From Lewinella cohaerens DSM 23179 (GTDB lineage Bacteria > Bacteroidota > Bacteroidia > Chitinophagales > Saprospiraceae): DNA of 64,000 nt. The stretch covers positions 26,088-90,087 of the forward strand of contig NZ_KB903541.1 in NCBI RefSeq assembly GCF_000379805.1. The letters are read 5' to 3'. The notes under the pieces are model-generated. The model saw nothing but the letters and a program-made list of their open reading frames with translations. It did not search any database and had not been told where the DNA came from. Both the position numbers and the translations under genes were made by a program. Of the stretch, positions 16,932 to 24,702 are shown in pieces (within the stretch, counting starts at the first letter, position 1; each line of letters starts with the position of its first letter).

Positions 16932-17978
16932 GTGGAAAAATACTGGGATTTATTCATTCAGGGCTATACCGGTTACGGGAATTATCTTTTGCACGAGATA
17001 ACGCGCCCTGGCTGGGACAACTATTTTTATTGGTTGATCGCCGTTTCTGTCTTCTTTTTACTGCTGGAAGTGGCCATTCCCTGGCGGAAAAAACAGGCTA
17101 CTCTGCGCAAAGATTTTTGGCTGGATGCTTTTTATATGTTTTTCAATTTCTTCCTATTTTCACTGATCATTTACAGCGCGGCGTCTAATGTCGTTGTCAA
17201 CCTCTTCAACGATGGTATCAAAGCAATTACTGGAGGTTTTGACTTACAGGCGCAAAATCCGCTGAATGAATTTCCGTTATGGGCTATTCTATTGGTAGGT
17301 TTTGTCGTTCGCGATTTTGTCCAGTGGTGGATTCATCGTTTGTTACACCGTTCGGATCGGCTGTGGGAGTTCCATAAAGTACACCATTCGGTAGAGGAGA
17401 TGGGCTTTGCTGCTCATTTGCGTTACCACTGGATGGAAAATATTGTTTACCGTACGCTGGAATACATTCCGCTGGCATTGCTCGGTATTGGGCTTTACGA
17501 TTTCTTTATCATCCACATTTTTACCTTGGCTTGGGGACATTACAATCATTCCAATATCAGCGTGAGTGGTTATCTTACAGGAGGAATATTAGGGGCCCTG
17601 TTGGGAATTATCGTTTCACAAGGCCTGTTAGATGTGAGCCTCGTTCAAGACCCGTCGCTAATTACGAGTTTGGGGATTGTGCTGGGTTCAGCTATAGCTG
17701 GAAGCCTGTTGTTAGGCAAACTAATGAAATACGTGTTCAATAGCCCGGAAATGCACATTTGGCACCATGCTTATGAGTTGCCCAAAGAGCGCCACTTCGG
17801 GGTCAATTTTGGGATTACGTTAGCGATATGGGATTATATTTTCAAAACGGCTTACATTCCACACAGTGGACAGGATATTAGGTTAGGTTTTCCGGGTATA
17901 GAGTCTTTTCCTGACAATTTTACGACCCAGTCGGTCTATGGGTTTGGCAAAACGGAACAGGAGCCGCCCAAGAAGTAA
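16932..17978 (+). CDS. Sterol desaturase/fatty acid hydroxylase superfamily membrane enzyme
   Basis: Integral membrane di-iron oxygenase of 348 residues, starting at GTG 16932. The histidine clusters of the superfamily are clear: HRLLH (about 137-141), HKVHH (150-154), an HYNHSN segment (about 201-206) and a final HIWHH (about 277-281). Around them lie four or more hydrophobic segments, the first near residues 33-50. These histidines bind two irons and allow hydroxylation or desaturation of a lipid substrate. The length is above the minimal family size because of a hydrophobic insertion (about 212-265). A TATCTTTC box at 16885-16892 may be its promoter. Substrate (fatty acid, carotenoid or sterol-like lipid) not determinable. 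Confidence 0.9.
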   Translation: MEKYWDLFIQGYTGYGNYLLHEITRPGWDNYFYWLIAVSVFFLLLEVAIPWRKKQATLRKDFWLDAFYMFFNFFLFSLIIYSAASNVVVNLFNDGIKAITGGFDLQAQNPLNEFPLWAILLVGFVVRDFVQWWIHRLLHRSDRLWEFHKVHHSVEEMGFAAHLRYHWMENIVYRTLEYIPLALLGIGLYDFFIIHIFTLAWGHYNHSNISVSGYLTGGILGALLGIIVSQGLLDVSLVQDPSLITSLGIVLGSAIAGSLLLGKLMKYVFNSPEMHIWHHAYELPKERHFGVNFGITLAIWDYIFKTAYIPHSGQDIRLGFPGIESFPDNFTTQSVYGFGKTEQEPPKK

Positions 17979-17991
17979 TAAAAGACAGTAC

Positions 17992-18076
17992 AAAAATGAA
18001 TTTATCATTCGTTTTGTAGTAGAAGGCTAAGTGTGTCTGCTATTGCAAAAATTGAGAGAAAGATAAATTCATTTTT
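17992..18076. repeat. 15-bp perfect inverted repeat around an 55-base spacer
   Basis: AAAAATGAATTTATC (17992-18006) recurs exactly inverted at 18062-18076, with the right arm running into TTTTTTGCGCAA just before the ATG at 18094. In the transcript this would form a long hairpin between the hydroxylase gene and the haem-lipoprotein gene and might act as terminator or regulator. Confidence 0.5.
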
Positions 18077-18093
18077 TGCGCAACAATAGGACT

Positions 18094-18696
18094 ATGAAAA
18101 ATCTATTTTACTTTCTCAGCATCGCCGTAATAATCGGTGTACTCGCAACCTGTACCAACCAATCAGCCTCCCAAGAGCAGGAGGAAGAGCAGATGGTAAA
18201 TTCCGATGAATATTACCTGGAACAAGGAGCAGAAATTGTGGCGGCATCTTTCAAGGCATTATCAGGGCGCTTGATGGCAGCAATGAAAAAAGGAGGCGTC
18301 CCGGAAGCAGTACAATATTGTAACATTGCCGGATTGCCTTTGATTGACAGCCTATCTGAAGCACATCAGGTAAATATCAGACGGACATCGTTAAAAATTC
18401 GTCAACCCAAAGATGCACCCACGGCAGCAGAGAAAAAGGCCTTGGATCAATACCACGCTAAATTTGCTGCCGGAGAAGTCTTAAAACCTTTAGTGGAGAC
18501 CAACAGTGCAGGAGACGTAGCTTTTTACGCCCCGATTCTTCTGAGTGAAGCTTGCTTGAAATGCCACGGTAAACTGGGAGAAACCCTAAAGCAGGAAGAT
18601 TACGACTTGATCAAAAGACTTTACCCTGAAGACGAGGCTATTGGCTATGCACCAGGAGATTTGCGCGGTATTTGGAGCATCACTTTTGTGAAATAA
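18094..18696 (+). CDS. DUF3365 haem-binding lipoprotein
   Basis: Predicted periplasmic c-type haem protein of 200 residues. The start at ATG 18094 gives a signal of about 20 residues with a cysteine in ...VLATC. The middle (about 45-110) has the A-x-x-YCN pattern (AVQYCN) and RRTSLKIRQPKDAPTAAE, typical of DUF3365/Tll0287-like domains. A single CxxCH haem site (CLKCHG, about residues 151-156) follows. These proteins bind haem and are thought to act in redox or redox sensing; the role here is unknown. A DUF202 membrane protein gene follows after 25 bases on the same strand, probably in one transcript. Confidence 0.85.
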   Translation: MKNLFYFLSIAVIIGVLATCTNQSASQEQEEEQMVNSDEYYLEQGAEIVAASFKALSGRLMAAMKKGGVPEAVQYCNIAGLPLIDSLSEAHQVNIRRTSLKIRQPKDAPTAAEKKALDQYHAKFAAGEVLKPLVETNSAGDVAFYAPILLSEACLKCHGKLGETLKQEDYDLIKRLYPEDEAIGYAPGDLRGIWSITFVK

Positions 18697-18721
18697 AACC
18701 AAGCATCCTTAATACAAAAAA

Positions 18722-18985
18722 ATGGCTCATCTAAATAATACAGATTTGTTAGCCCTTGAACGCACCAAAATGGCCAACGAACGCACTTTCTTGGCCTATT
18801 TCAGAACCTTCATGGTCTTTCTAAGCAGTGGCTTTGCGGTGATGAAACTGGAAATACTTCACGAAATTCATAGCCTGGGCATGGCGCTGGTAATCCTCTC
18901 TCCTCTGGTTTTAATGATTGGCGTTTATCGACTTTATCGGGTTAGGACATTCTTGAAAAGGATCGAAACAAAAGAAGGGGAGTAG
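18722..18985 (+). CDS. DUF202 small membrane protein
   Basis: 87-residue integral membrane protein with the DUF202 opening: LALERTKMANERTFLAYFRT (about residues 10-29), followed by two hydrophobic helices (about 32-45 and 55-75) and a short basic tail. E. coli YidH and YidG belong to this family; no biochemical function is established. It follows the haem-binding lipoprotein gene closely, which suggests a shared transcript and perhaps a membrane anchor role. A short CCTTAAGTGCCCTT-type repeat and a perfect 17-bp hairpin follow its stop. Confidence 0.88.
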   Translation: MAHLNNTDLLALERTKMANERTFLAYFRTFMVFLSSGFAVMKLEILHEIHSLGMALVILSPLVLMIGVYRLYRVRTFLKRIETKEGE

Positions 18986-19026
18986 TATATTTTGAACCAC
19001 CAAGGGCACTTAAGGTTTTTTTATTC

Positions 19027-19067
19027 CTTTTGAGGCATCAAAGAAAACCTCTTTGATGCCTCAAAAG
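19027..19067. terminator. Perfect 17-bp hairpin after the DUF202 gene
   Basis: CTTTTGAGGCATCAAAG (19027-19043) is exactly inverted at 19051-19067 around a 7-base loop. No T-run follows on the + strand, as with 571-616. Its place after the two-gene unit suggests a transcript end or stabiliser. Confidence 0.55.
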
Positions 19068-19167
19068 AGAAAGCTATATGCTCTTATAATTCCTTATATG
19101 GTTTAAATTTCTTTGCAGAAGATGTACCAGCGCTAAACAATTTCAAGCGATATCATCTTATTAAGGC

Positions 19168-19938
19168 ATGAGGATTTTCTTACTAATAATACTGTTTAAC
19201 TCCTGCCTGATCATGAGCAATGCCCAATCTGATACGCCTTTCTTTTGTGATCCGGAAACGGGCCTCTGTGTCATTCCTGAAGTGGAAAGCGATAAGCTTG
19301 CCGTGGAGCAAAAAGACGGTGTAGAAATTATTTATGTAGGCGATCCAATGTGTTCCTGGTGTTGGGGAATCTCCCCTGCATTGCATAAATTAGAGCAACG
19401 TGCTGCGCAAGAGGGCATTCCTTTCCGAATAGTGGTAGGTGGTTTACGGCCCGGCGGTGGCGATCCTTGGAATGAGCAGTTTCAAAACTTTCTCAAGCAT
19501 CACTGGGAGGAAGTGAATGAGCGCAGTGGCCAGCCTTTTGGGTATTCGCTTTTCGAGCGCGAATCCTTCAATTATGATACCGAGCCCAGCTGTCGGGCAG
19601 TAGTCGCAGCCCGCACAATGGACCCTACCTTGGAGCATCGTTTCTTTGAGTTGGTGCAACACCACTTTTATGTGCAAAATCAAGACCCTGCGACCGATGC
19701 TTTTTATGCTCCAATTTGTAGCAACTTAGGCCTAGATTATGAAACCTTTCTGAAGCGCTTTCACAGTGAGGAAACGATAGCTGCTACAAAGGCAGAATTT
19801 CAACTGAATCGCCAATGGGGTGTTCGGGGATACCCTACCGTTTTGTTGCGCAAAGACCAACAACTTTTCCTTTTAGCAAACGGCTACGCGGAATTCGAAC
19901 AACTCTGGGGTGGTGTTGAAGCGCAAATTTTGCGATAG
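19168..19938 (+). CDS. Exported DsbA-family thioredoxin-fold protein
   Basis: 256-residue protein with a signal peptide (about 1-19, ending SNAQ) and a thioredoxin-fold domain. The redox motif is CSWC in the context GDPMCSWCWG (about residues 58-67), and the cis-proline loop is GYPTV near residue 219. The helical insertion between them is typical of the DsbA/FrnE branch. It probably oxidises, reduces or isomerises disulfides in the periplasm. Two more cysteines lie close to the N-terminus (FFCDPETGLC), an unusual feature that may be an extra redox pair. It is a single gene; the 230 bases to the previous gene include a hairpin and no clear promoter. Confidence 0.9.
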   Translation: MRIFLLIILFNSCLIMSNAQSDTPFFCDPETGLCVIPEVESDKLAVEQKDGVEIIYVGDPMCSWCWGISPALHKLEQRAAQEGIPFRIVVGGLRPGGGDPWNEQFQNFLKHHWEEVNERSGQPFGYSLFERESFNYDTEPSCRAVVAARTMDPTLEHRFFELVQHHFYVQNQDPATDAFYAPICSNLGLDYETFLKRFHSEETIAATKAEFQLNRQWGVRGYPTVLLRKDQQLFLLANGYAEFEQLWGGVEAQILR

Positions 19939-19950
19939 TTCCAGTTATTT

Positions 19951-20086
19951 GGTGCTATATGAAATCGTTTGGTTGGAAAAGGGTAGGCTGGACTTCAGTC
20001 CGGCCACAATCGCAATATCTTCCCGCTCGGACTGAAGTCAAAGCCACGCCTTAAGTATTCAGCCCCAAACGATTTCATCTAGCGCC
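19951..20086. mobile_element. 136-bp foldback element with nested arms
   Basis: Outer arms 19951-19972 and 20065-20086 match inverted at 20 of 22 positions (core TGAAATCGTTTGG). Inner arms GGACTTCAGTCCG (19990-20002) and CGGACTGAAGTC (20028-20039) are also complementary. The GGCTGGACTTCAGTCCGGCC wording resembles REP-type palindromes. It lies 12 bases after the DsbA-like gene, with no open frame. Confidence 0.55.
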
Positions 20087-20111
20087 CCTTATTTAAAGCT
20101 TGCCACAAATT

Positions 20112-20158
20112 TAAAATCCGTGTTAAATCCGTCAGATTCGTTAAATCTGTGTTCTATC
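20112..20158. repeat. Short-period TTAAATCCGTG repeat
   Basis: Runs of 10-12-base units (AAATCCGTG, TAAATCCGT, TTAAATCTGTG) ending GTTCTAT. A similar run with the same ending lies at 60240-60280. Together with 19951-20086 it fills the 462-base gap between the DsbA-like gene and the lipase gene. The rest of that gap is AT-rich with a probable promoter before 20401. Confidence 0.6.
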
Positions 20159-20400
20159 CCGCTCATTTGAGGTATCTGATCCTGTTAAGAAGTCGATGGT
20201 GTTCTTTTTTTTAGATTAATTGACTGATAGTGAGTTGGTTGTGTGGTTTTTTGTGGACGATATTCGCAAAAAGTCTACCCTTCCTGTTTTGCCTAAGTGA
20301 CTGTTTTTCAACGATAAAGAGATTGGTGGTTTGGGTTTGGAATAATATTTTACAATCGCGATTTGTGCGAAAAATAATTCCTTAACCAAACTAATTGTCC

Positions 20401-21474
20401 ATGTTTTATTCCAATAGCTTGCAAGTTGGCTTAGTTTTTTTACTGTTTTTCCTGCTCTCCTGTGAGAAGCCAGAAGAAGCAACTGAGCGAACAGGCCCTG
20501 ATTTAAGCACAGAACAAGATTACTGGGAAGAAACCAGCCTTTCGACTTACGATACCAGGGCTTTGTCTATTCCTTCCGAAGGCAGGTCCGTGCCAACAGG
20601 TGCTACGCTTACCCCTCATTTTCAAAGTTGGCTGTCGGCTAATGGTTATGGCAGTTACAATTTTTCGCGTACCGATATTGTGGGAGATAGCTATGGTGGT
20701 AAAACGAATAATAATACCCCTGTAACGAAGCAACCCGTAATTTTCATTCACGGTAATTCTGATAAAGCCGTGGGTACCCAATTCGGGCAAAGCGGTTGGA
20801 CAGAGTCACTGAATTACTTCCTCGGTCAGGGCTATACCGAGGCTGAACTGTATGCCATTACATGGGGTGATGCAGATGCATCCAGCGCTGCAAATAATTA
20901 TCATTCCAAAGAAAATGTAATGCGTATCCGCAAATTTGTGGAAGCCGTTTTGGCATATACCGGCGCGAGCAAAGTGGATATCATTGGCCATTCCATGGGG
21001 GTAACTTTGGGCCGTAAGGCAGTAAAAGGCGGTTCTGGTTACGATCCCAACGATGGTGGTTCCTATTCCGTGGGTAGCTCCCTGACCAGCAGTGTGGATG
21101 CTTTCGTAGGCATAGCCGGCGCCAATCAGGGCCTGGTGAGTTGCTATTACGCAAGCGGCGTACCTACTTGTGATGATGTCAATGGGTTTTATCCTGGTTA
21201 CATGTGGGGATGGTATGGCCCTTATGGCGTTTCCGATTATTTGGTCGACCTGAATAGCTCTTCTGCTTACGAGGGGGCTTACCGCTACAGTATTTGGTCA
21301 TCCGCAGATCAAATTGTGGGGTACGGGTGTATCGTCTATGGCAAGAATACTTGTAAACTGCCAGGACAAACAGGGCAGAAATCTTATGGGTCTGCTCCCT
21401 ATGGCCATTTCAATTTGAAAGACCTGACAGAAGCAGTACAGTACAATATGGTAGTTAATCATACAGTGATTTGA
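20401..21474 (+). CDS. Lipase_2-type alpha/beta hydrolase lipoprotein
   Basis: Secreted lipase or esterase, 357 residues from the ATG at 20401. The leader ends in LLFFLLSC, a lipobox, so it is a lipoprotein. The catalytic region has the oxyanion HG motif PVIFIHGNSD (about 114-123), then GWTESLNYFLGQGYTEAELYA, and the nucleophile elbow IGHSMG (about 197-202, Ser200). The HGNSD...GQGY...ELYA order is that of the Lipase_2 family, known from nematodes and Bacillus-type lipases. The catalytic His is probably in PYGHFNLKD near the C-terminus. Six or so cysteines in the C-terminal half suggest disulfides. No partner genes. An in-frame TTG at 20395 is ignored. Confidence 0.88.
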   Translation: MFYSNSLQVGLVFLLFFLLSCEKPEEATERTGPDLSTEQDYWEETSLSTYDTRALSIPSEGRSVPTGATLTPHFQSWLSANGYGSYNFSRTDIVGDSYGGKTNNNTPVTKQPVIFIHGNSDKAVGTQFGQSGWTESLNYFLGQGYTEAELYAITWGDADASSAANNYHSKENVMRIRKFVEAVLAYTGASKVDIIGHSMGVTLGRKAVKGGSGYDPNDGGSYSVGSSLTSSVDAFVGIAGANQGLVSCYYASGVPTCDDVNGFYPGYMWGWYGPYGVSDYLVDLNSSSAYEGAYRYSIWSSADQIVGYGCIVYGKNTCKLPGQTGQKSYGSAPYGHFNLKDLTEAVQYNMVVNHTVI

Positions 21475-21484
21475 TGATAAAAGG

Positions 21485-22369
21485 CTAAACATGTCTGTCC
21501 ATAAAGGCCAGGATATGTTCTACAATCTCTTCGCCGGCATCTTCCTGGAGGAAGTGGCCGGCGTTTTTAATTCTTTTATCGGGCAGGCCTTCCGCAGTAG
21601 GGATGAGGTCTGCAAAAAAGCCACGGGCACCACCAACAATAGGGTCCTTGTCGGAAAAGGCTACCAAGCAAGGCTTTTGCCATTGCCCCAGTACCTCTCT
21701 GGCTTTCTTCATGTAGGGCACTGCCGGGTCGCCGGGTGTCATTGGTACCAATGCAGGGAAAGCCCTGGCTCCTGCCTTGTATTTAGCATTGGGGAAAGGC
21801 GCATCATAGGCTTTGCGTACAGCACGATCTAGCGGATGATGCGTTCCTTGCGAAATGATTCTACCAATGGGAAGAACAGGCGATTTCAAGGCAAAAGTCC
21901 TCCAGATATTGAAAGCTTTACTACCAGGTTCTGTTCCATCGGGAATAAAGGTATTCATGATGACCAGTCGCTTGAATAACTCAGGTCGTTGGCCCACCAT
22001 TGGTAAACCCAGCAAGCCTCCCCAGTCTTGAACAACCAAGGTGATATCCTTGAGCTGGAGCTGGTCTAGCAAGTGATGAAAGCTCTGGAAATGGAAATCA
22101 AAGGTATAATCACTAATCTGCGTGGGCTTGTCGGATCGGCCAAAGCCCAACCAATCAAAAGCAATTACTCGATGGTTTTTCGCTAAACCCGGGATCATCT
22201 TGCGGTAGAGGTACGACCAACTGGGTTCACCGTGAAGGAGCAAAATGGTTTCCCCTTCGCCCTCGTCAATATAATGCATACGCATCCCATTCCATTCAAT
22301 ATAGTTAGGCTGAAAAGTCCATCCCGGCAAATTTTGAAAGTGTTGGTCAGGGGTACGCAGAAAATCCAT
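21485..22369 (-). CDS. Haloalkane dehalogenase (HLD-I type)
   Basis: Alpha/beta hydrolase of 294 residues that should cleave carbon-halogen bonds by hydrolysis. The signature is strong: HGEPSW (46-51), the VVQDWGG nucleophile elbow with D115 and halide-binding W116, an acid in AFSDKDPIV and the catalytic histidine H272 (NAGHFLQEDAG). Use of aspartate instead of serine as nucleophile separates it from esterases and from epoxide hydrolases lacking the W pattern. The cap domain between about 145 and 215 has the long insertion of subfamily I (DhlA/DhmA-like). It is monocistronic, convergent with the lipase gene (10 bases between stops). Natural substrate unknown. Confidence 0.9.
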   Translation of the reverse strand: MDFLRTPDQHFQNLPGWTFQPNYIEWNGMRMHYIDEGEGETILLLHGEPSWSYLYRKMIPGLAKNHRVIAFDWLGFGRSDKPTQISDYTFDFHFQSFHHLLDQLQLKDITLVVQDWGGLLGLPMVGQRPELFKRLVIMNTFIPDGTEPGSKAFNIWRTFALKSPVLPIGRIISQGTHHPLDRAVRKAYDAPFPNAKYKAGARAFPALVPMTPGDPAVPYMKKAREVLGQWQKPCLVAFSDKDPIVGGARGFFADLIPTAEGLPDKRIKNAGHFLQEDAGEEIVEHILAFMDRHV

Positions 22370-22656
22370 GCAGAGACAATTTGGGTGATTATATTATTGG
22401 AAACAGCACGAAAATAAAGTGTGTTTTTGTTTTTTACAATAGTTGAATAAGCGCTTCATTTTAAGCGTTTTAACTATTTGGAAAGCTTGAGGAAAAACAC
22501 ACTTTGTTTTCTGCGCAATTCTTGATTGTGAAGGTACGGAATAAAATTCCCCAACAAGTTCTAAACTGGACTTTCGGCATTCGCCGAAAGTAGTAGAAGG
22601 ATTAAAGGTAGAAGGTATAGGGATTTGAAACTGAAGGAGAATAGCTACCGTTTATA

Positions 22657-22762
22657 GTCATCCCGAATTTTGATTGTCATCAAAATCCGTGCTGACCAAC
22701 CGCAAAAGTTATCGTTAAAAACGAAACCCCGTGATTTCTATTAGTGAAATCTATGGGGTTTC
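22657..22762. repeat. Double-hairpin dispersed repeat, copy 1
   Basis: 106 bases that recur, inverted, at 43286-43390 with only a handful of differences. It contains a hairpin ATTTTGAT/ATCAAAAT and a longer one GAAACCCCGTGATTT / AAATCTATGGGGTTTC. The first 15 bases (GTCATCCCGAATTTT) recur inverted at 22849-22863, closing a 207-base foldback. The rest of the 554-base gap 22370-22923 holds an ATTGCGCAGAAAACAAA motif (22520-22501, minus) and a REP-like GGCTGGATTTTAGCC string at 22829. Confidence 0.8.
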
Positions 22763-22923
22763 TTACAAAAAAGTCAGATAAATCATTCCTTTCAGCTATT
22801 ATAATGACCCTCTCTAAATTAAAGTCAGGCTGGATTTTAGCCTTAGCCAAAATTCGGGATGACTCATGTTCTCGTGTTTATACTAATAAAGTCGGGTGAT
22901 GACTTTGTCTCAAAGACCGTTTT

Positions 22924-23811
22924 CTAATTCTTATTTTCTCGCTTCACGTATCTCCCATCAAAGGCACTTTGCCATTCACTTTCCGGGGTTTGTTTTTGTT
23001 CTATAAATTGTCGCACAGATCCGTCTTCCTGTAGGGTAAAGGTCATCCGAAGGGTGCCATTGTTGGCAGGAGTACTACTGGATTCTGAGATGAATTGAAG
23101 GTAGCCTGGCCGGCGTTCTGTCTCTATGTATTTGGTCAGCCCTTGCGTATTGTCTGACCAAAGTTGCTTCCACAGGCCATCTGATGGATCATAAAAATTG
23201 AGGCTTTGCCCTACGTAATCGCGTGCCGTAGAGTATTGTTCTAAAACGGAGCAGCCTCCTTCCTGCTTGGTGATGCTATTTTCGCCGACTTTGATGTCTC
23301 CGACAAAAACATCCCATTCCCCTAACCAAAAATCGAAATGCGTATAGTAGGGATCATAAAAGCAAGGGAATGCCCGCCGATGAACACTGTCTTTTAGGCT
23401 TTGAAAGTGCTCTTGATGAGAAAAAACGTCGAATTGCTCTTGCTCAAAAGCCTGGTAGCTACTAAATCCTTCTTTAACGAGCTTGCCGAGCAAATCCAGC
23501 GCTTCTTCTTGCTTCCCCAATTGAGCAAGACAGCGCGCTTGCTGCATTTGTACATTTGCACTTGGCTGAAAGTTATTTTCAGCGGCGGCTTCTAAACTTT
23601 TCAGGGCTGGTTTGTAATCCTGTGCCTGGATCAGGCAGAGCCCTTGAATGTATAAGGCCATGGAATCTTTCGGGTTTGCTTCAAGTTGTTCCTTACAATT
23701 TGCCAGACAATCACTGTATTTACCTTGACTATAAGTGGATAGAATATTTCCTTGCGCGCCAAGCAGTAAAGGAAGGAGGAAAAAGGCCATAATGAACGTT
23801 CGTTGCCACAT
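22924..23811 (-). CDS. Exported TPR protein with a lipocalin-like C-terminal domain
   Basis: 295 residues with an N-terminal signal peptide (about 1-19, LLPLLLGAQG; a second ATG at codon 8 is possible). Residues about 25-125 form three tetratricopeptide-like repeats (YSDCLANCKEQLEANPKD, YKPALKSLEAAAE, EEALDLLGKLVKEG). From about residue 155 a beta-rich domain opens FWLGEWDVFVGD and continues with alternating strands to the end, like DUF1579-type lipocalin-fold domains. The TPRs suggest protein contacts and the barrel suggests small-ligand binding; function is not known. The gene stands alone, with the dispersed repeat region on one side. Confidence 0.7.
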   Translation of the reverse strand: MWQRTFIMAFFLLPLLLGAQGNILSTYSQGKYSDCLANCKEQLEANPKDSMALYIQGLCLIQAQDYKPALKSLEAAAENNFQPSANVQMQQARCLAQLGKQEEALDLLGKLVKEGFSSYQAFEQEQFDVFSHQEHFQSLKDSVHRRAFPCFYDPYYTHFDFWLGEWDVFVGDIKVGENSITKQEGGCSVLEQYSTARDYVGQSLNFYDPSDGLWKQLWSDNTQGLTKYIETERRPGYLQFISESSSTPANNGTLRMTFTLQEDGSVRQFIEQKQTPESEWQSAFDGRYVKRENKN

Positions 23812-23875
23812 AAATCGATTGTTTTGACCAATTTAGGCAGTTTCAAAGCAATGTAATTGTAAAAAACGCTGGTTC

Positions 23876-23902
23876 TATACCTGGCACCTAATAACGGGTA
23901 TA
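23876..23902. repeat. Short hairpin repeat, copy 2
   Basis: Second copy of the 27-base hairpin seen at 15158-15184 (23 of 27 positions identical). The stem bases TATACC and GGTATA are conserved, while most changes fall in the loop. It lies immediately after the stop of the AraC-type gene (23906), where it may help terminate the egt operon. Confidence 0.6.
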
Positions 23903-23905
23903 GAA

Positions 23906-24700
23906 TTATCCCTGCTGCTGGCAGAAGTTTTTTGGCAAAAGCCCGGTAATAAGTTGCACTTCTTTGTGGAAATGGGAGGGGTCATAATAGCCCAATTGAA
24001 AAGCTAAGTCCCGTAAGTTAGTGGTTGTTGCCTGAAGATGTTTTACCCGGCCTAGCCGATAGAGTTGCAAATAAGTTTTGGGTGGAACCCCGAAATGAGC
24101 ATTAAAGCGGTGCCGAAACTGAGCCGGACTCAGGTAGGCTATCTTGGCCAGGTCACTTACCTTGCAATGACCATTTTGTTGGTGGATGAAATTTTGCAAA
24201 ACCGCAGTAGGAAAGGGGGAACACGCGCTAAACTGGCTTTGCAGAAATTGATCAGTAAGCTCAAGTTTCTGCTTGATATTGTTGGTCAGTACTAATTTAT
24301 CCTGCCACTCTTGCCCTGCCTTTCCCCAAATGAGGCCGGGGCTCAATAGTTGATTCTTTAGTTCGTGAACGGGCAATTTTACAAAATGAGCAAAAGCGCC
24401 TGCACGGAATCGAATGCTAAAGGCAAATCCGGGTTCACTAATTTTCATTTGGTAAGCTCGGGTATGCAAGCCGCCTACAAATGCCTCCTCACGCGAGAGC
24501 CATTCTTTACTGATGGGGTGGGTATAGTGGGTATGTGCTCCATGCTGGAAGATAATCTCGACGATTCCTTCAGGTAGGAAAAACAGGGTGTCTCCTTGTA
24601 AATGGCTTTCTAATTTGTAATGGCAATAGGAACTCACATAAGGAACCAACTCACTGGCAGGTGAATAATGAACTTGTTCGATATGGTGAGCTGCAATCAT
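23906..24700 (-). CDS. AraC-family transcriptional regulator
   Basis: 264-residue regulator from the ATG at 24700, which leaves a 2-base gap to egtD; an in-frame codon at 24721 would overlap it. The C-terminal 100 residues hold the two AraC helix-turn-helices: VSDLAKIAYLSPAQFRHRF and LRDLAFQLGYYDPSHFHKE. The N-terminal part (YHYKLESHLQGDTLFFLPEGIVEIIF...) resembles the DUF6597/cupin-like domain of many Bacteroidota AraC proteins. Its position at the end of the DUF427-egtB-egtD unit suggests co-transcription and possibly control of that unit. Ligand unknown; regulation of ergothioneine genes by AraC proteins is not a standard pattern. Confidence 0.9.
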   Translation of the reverse strand: MIAAHHIEQVHYSPASELVPYVSSYCHYKLESHLQGDTLFFLPEGIVEIIFQHGAHTHYTHPISKEWLSREEAFVGGLHTRAYQMKISEPGFAFSIRFRAGAFAHFVKLPVHELKNQLLSPGLIWGKAGQEWQDKLVLTNNIKQKLELTDQFLQSQFSACSPFPTAVLQNFIHQQNGHCKVSDLAKIAYLSPAQFRHRFNAHFGVPPKTYLQLYRLGRVKHLQATTTNLRDLAFQLGYYDPSHFHKEVQLITGLLPKNFCQQQG

Positions 24701-24702
24701 AT

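Noticed and set aside
22370..22923. A missed small gene in the dehalogenase/TPR gap
   Set aside because: The sequence is taken up by the dispersed repeat and REP-like strings; no frame has a protein-like composition.
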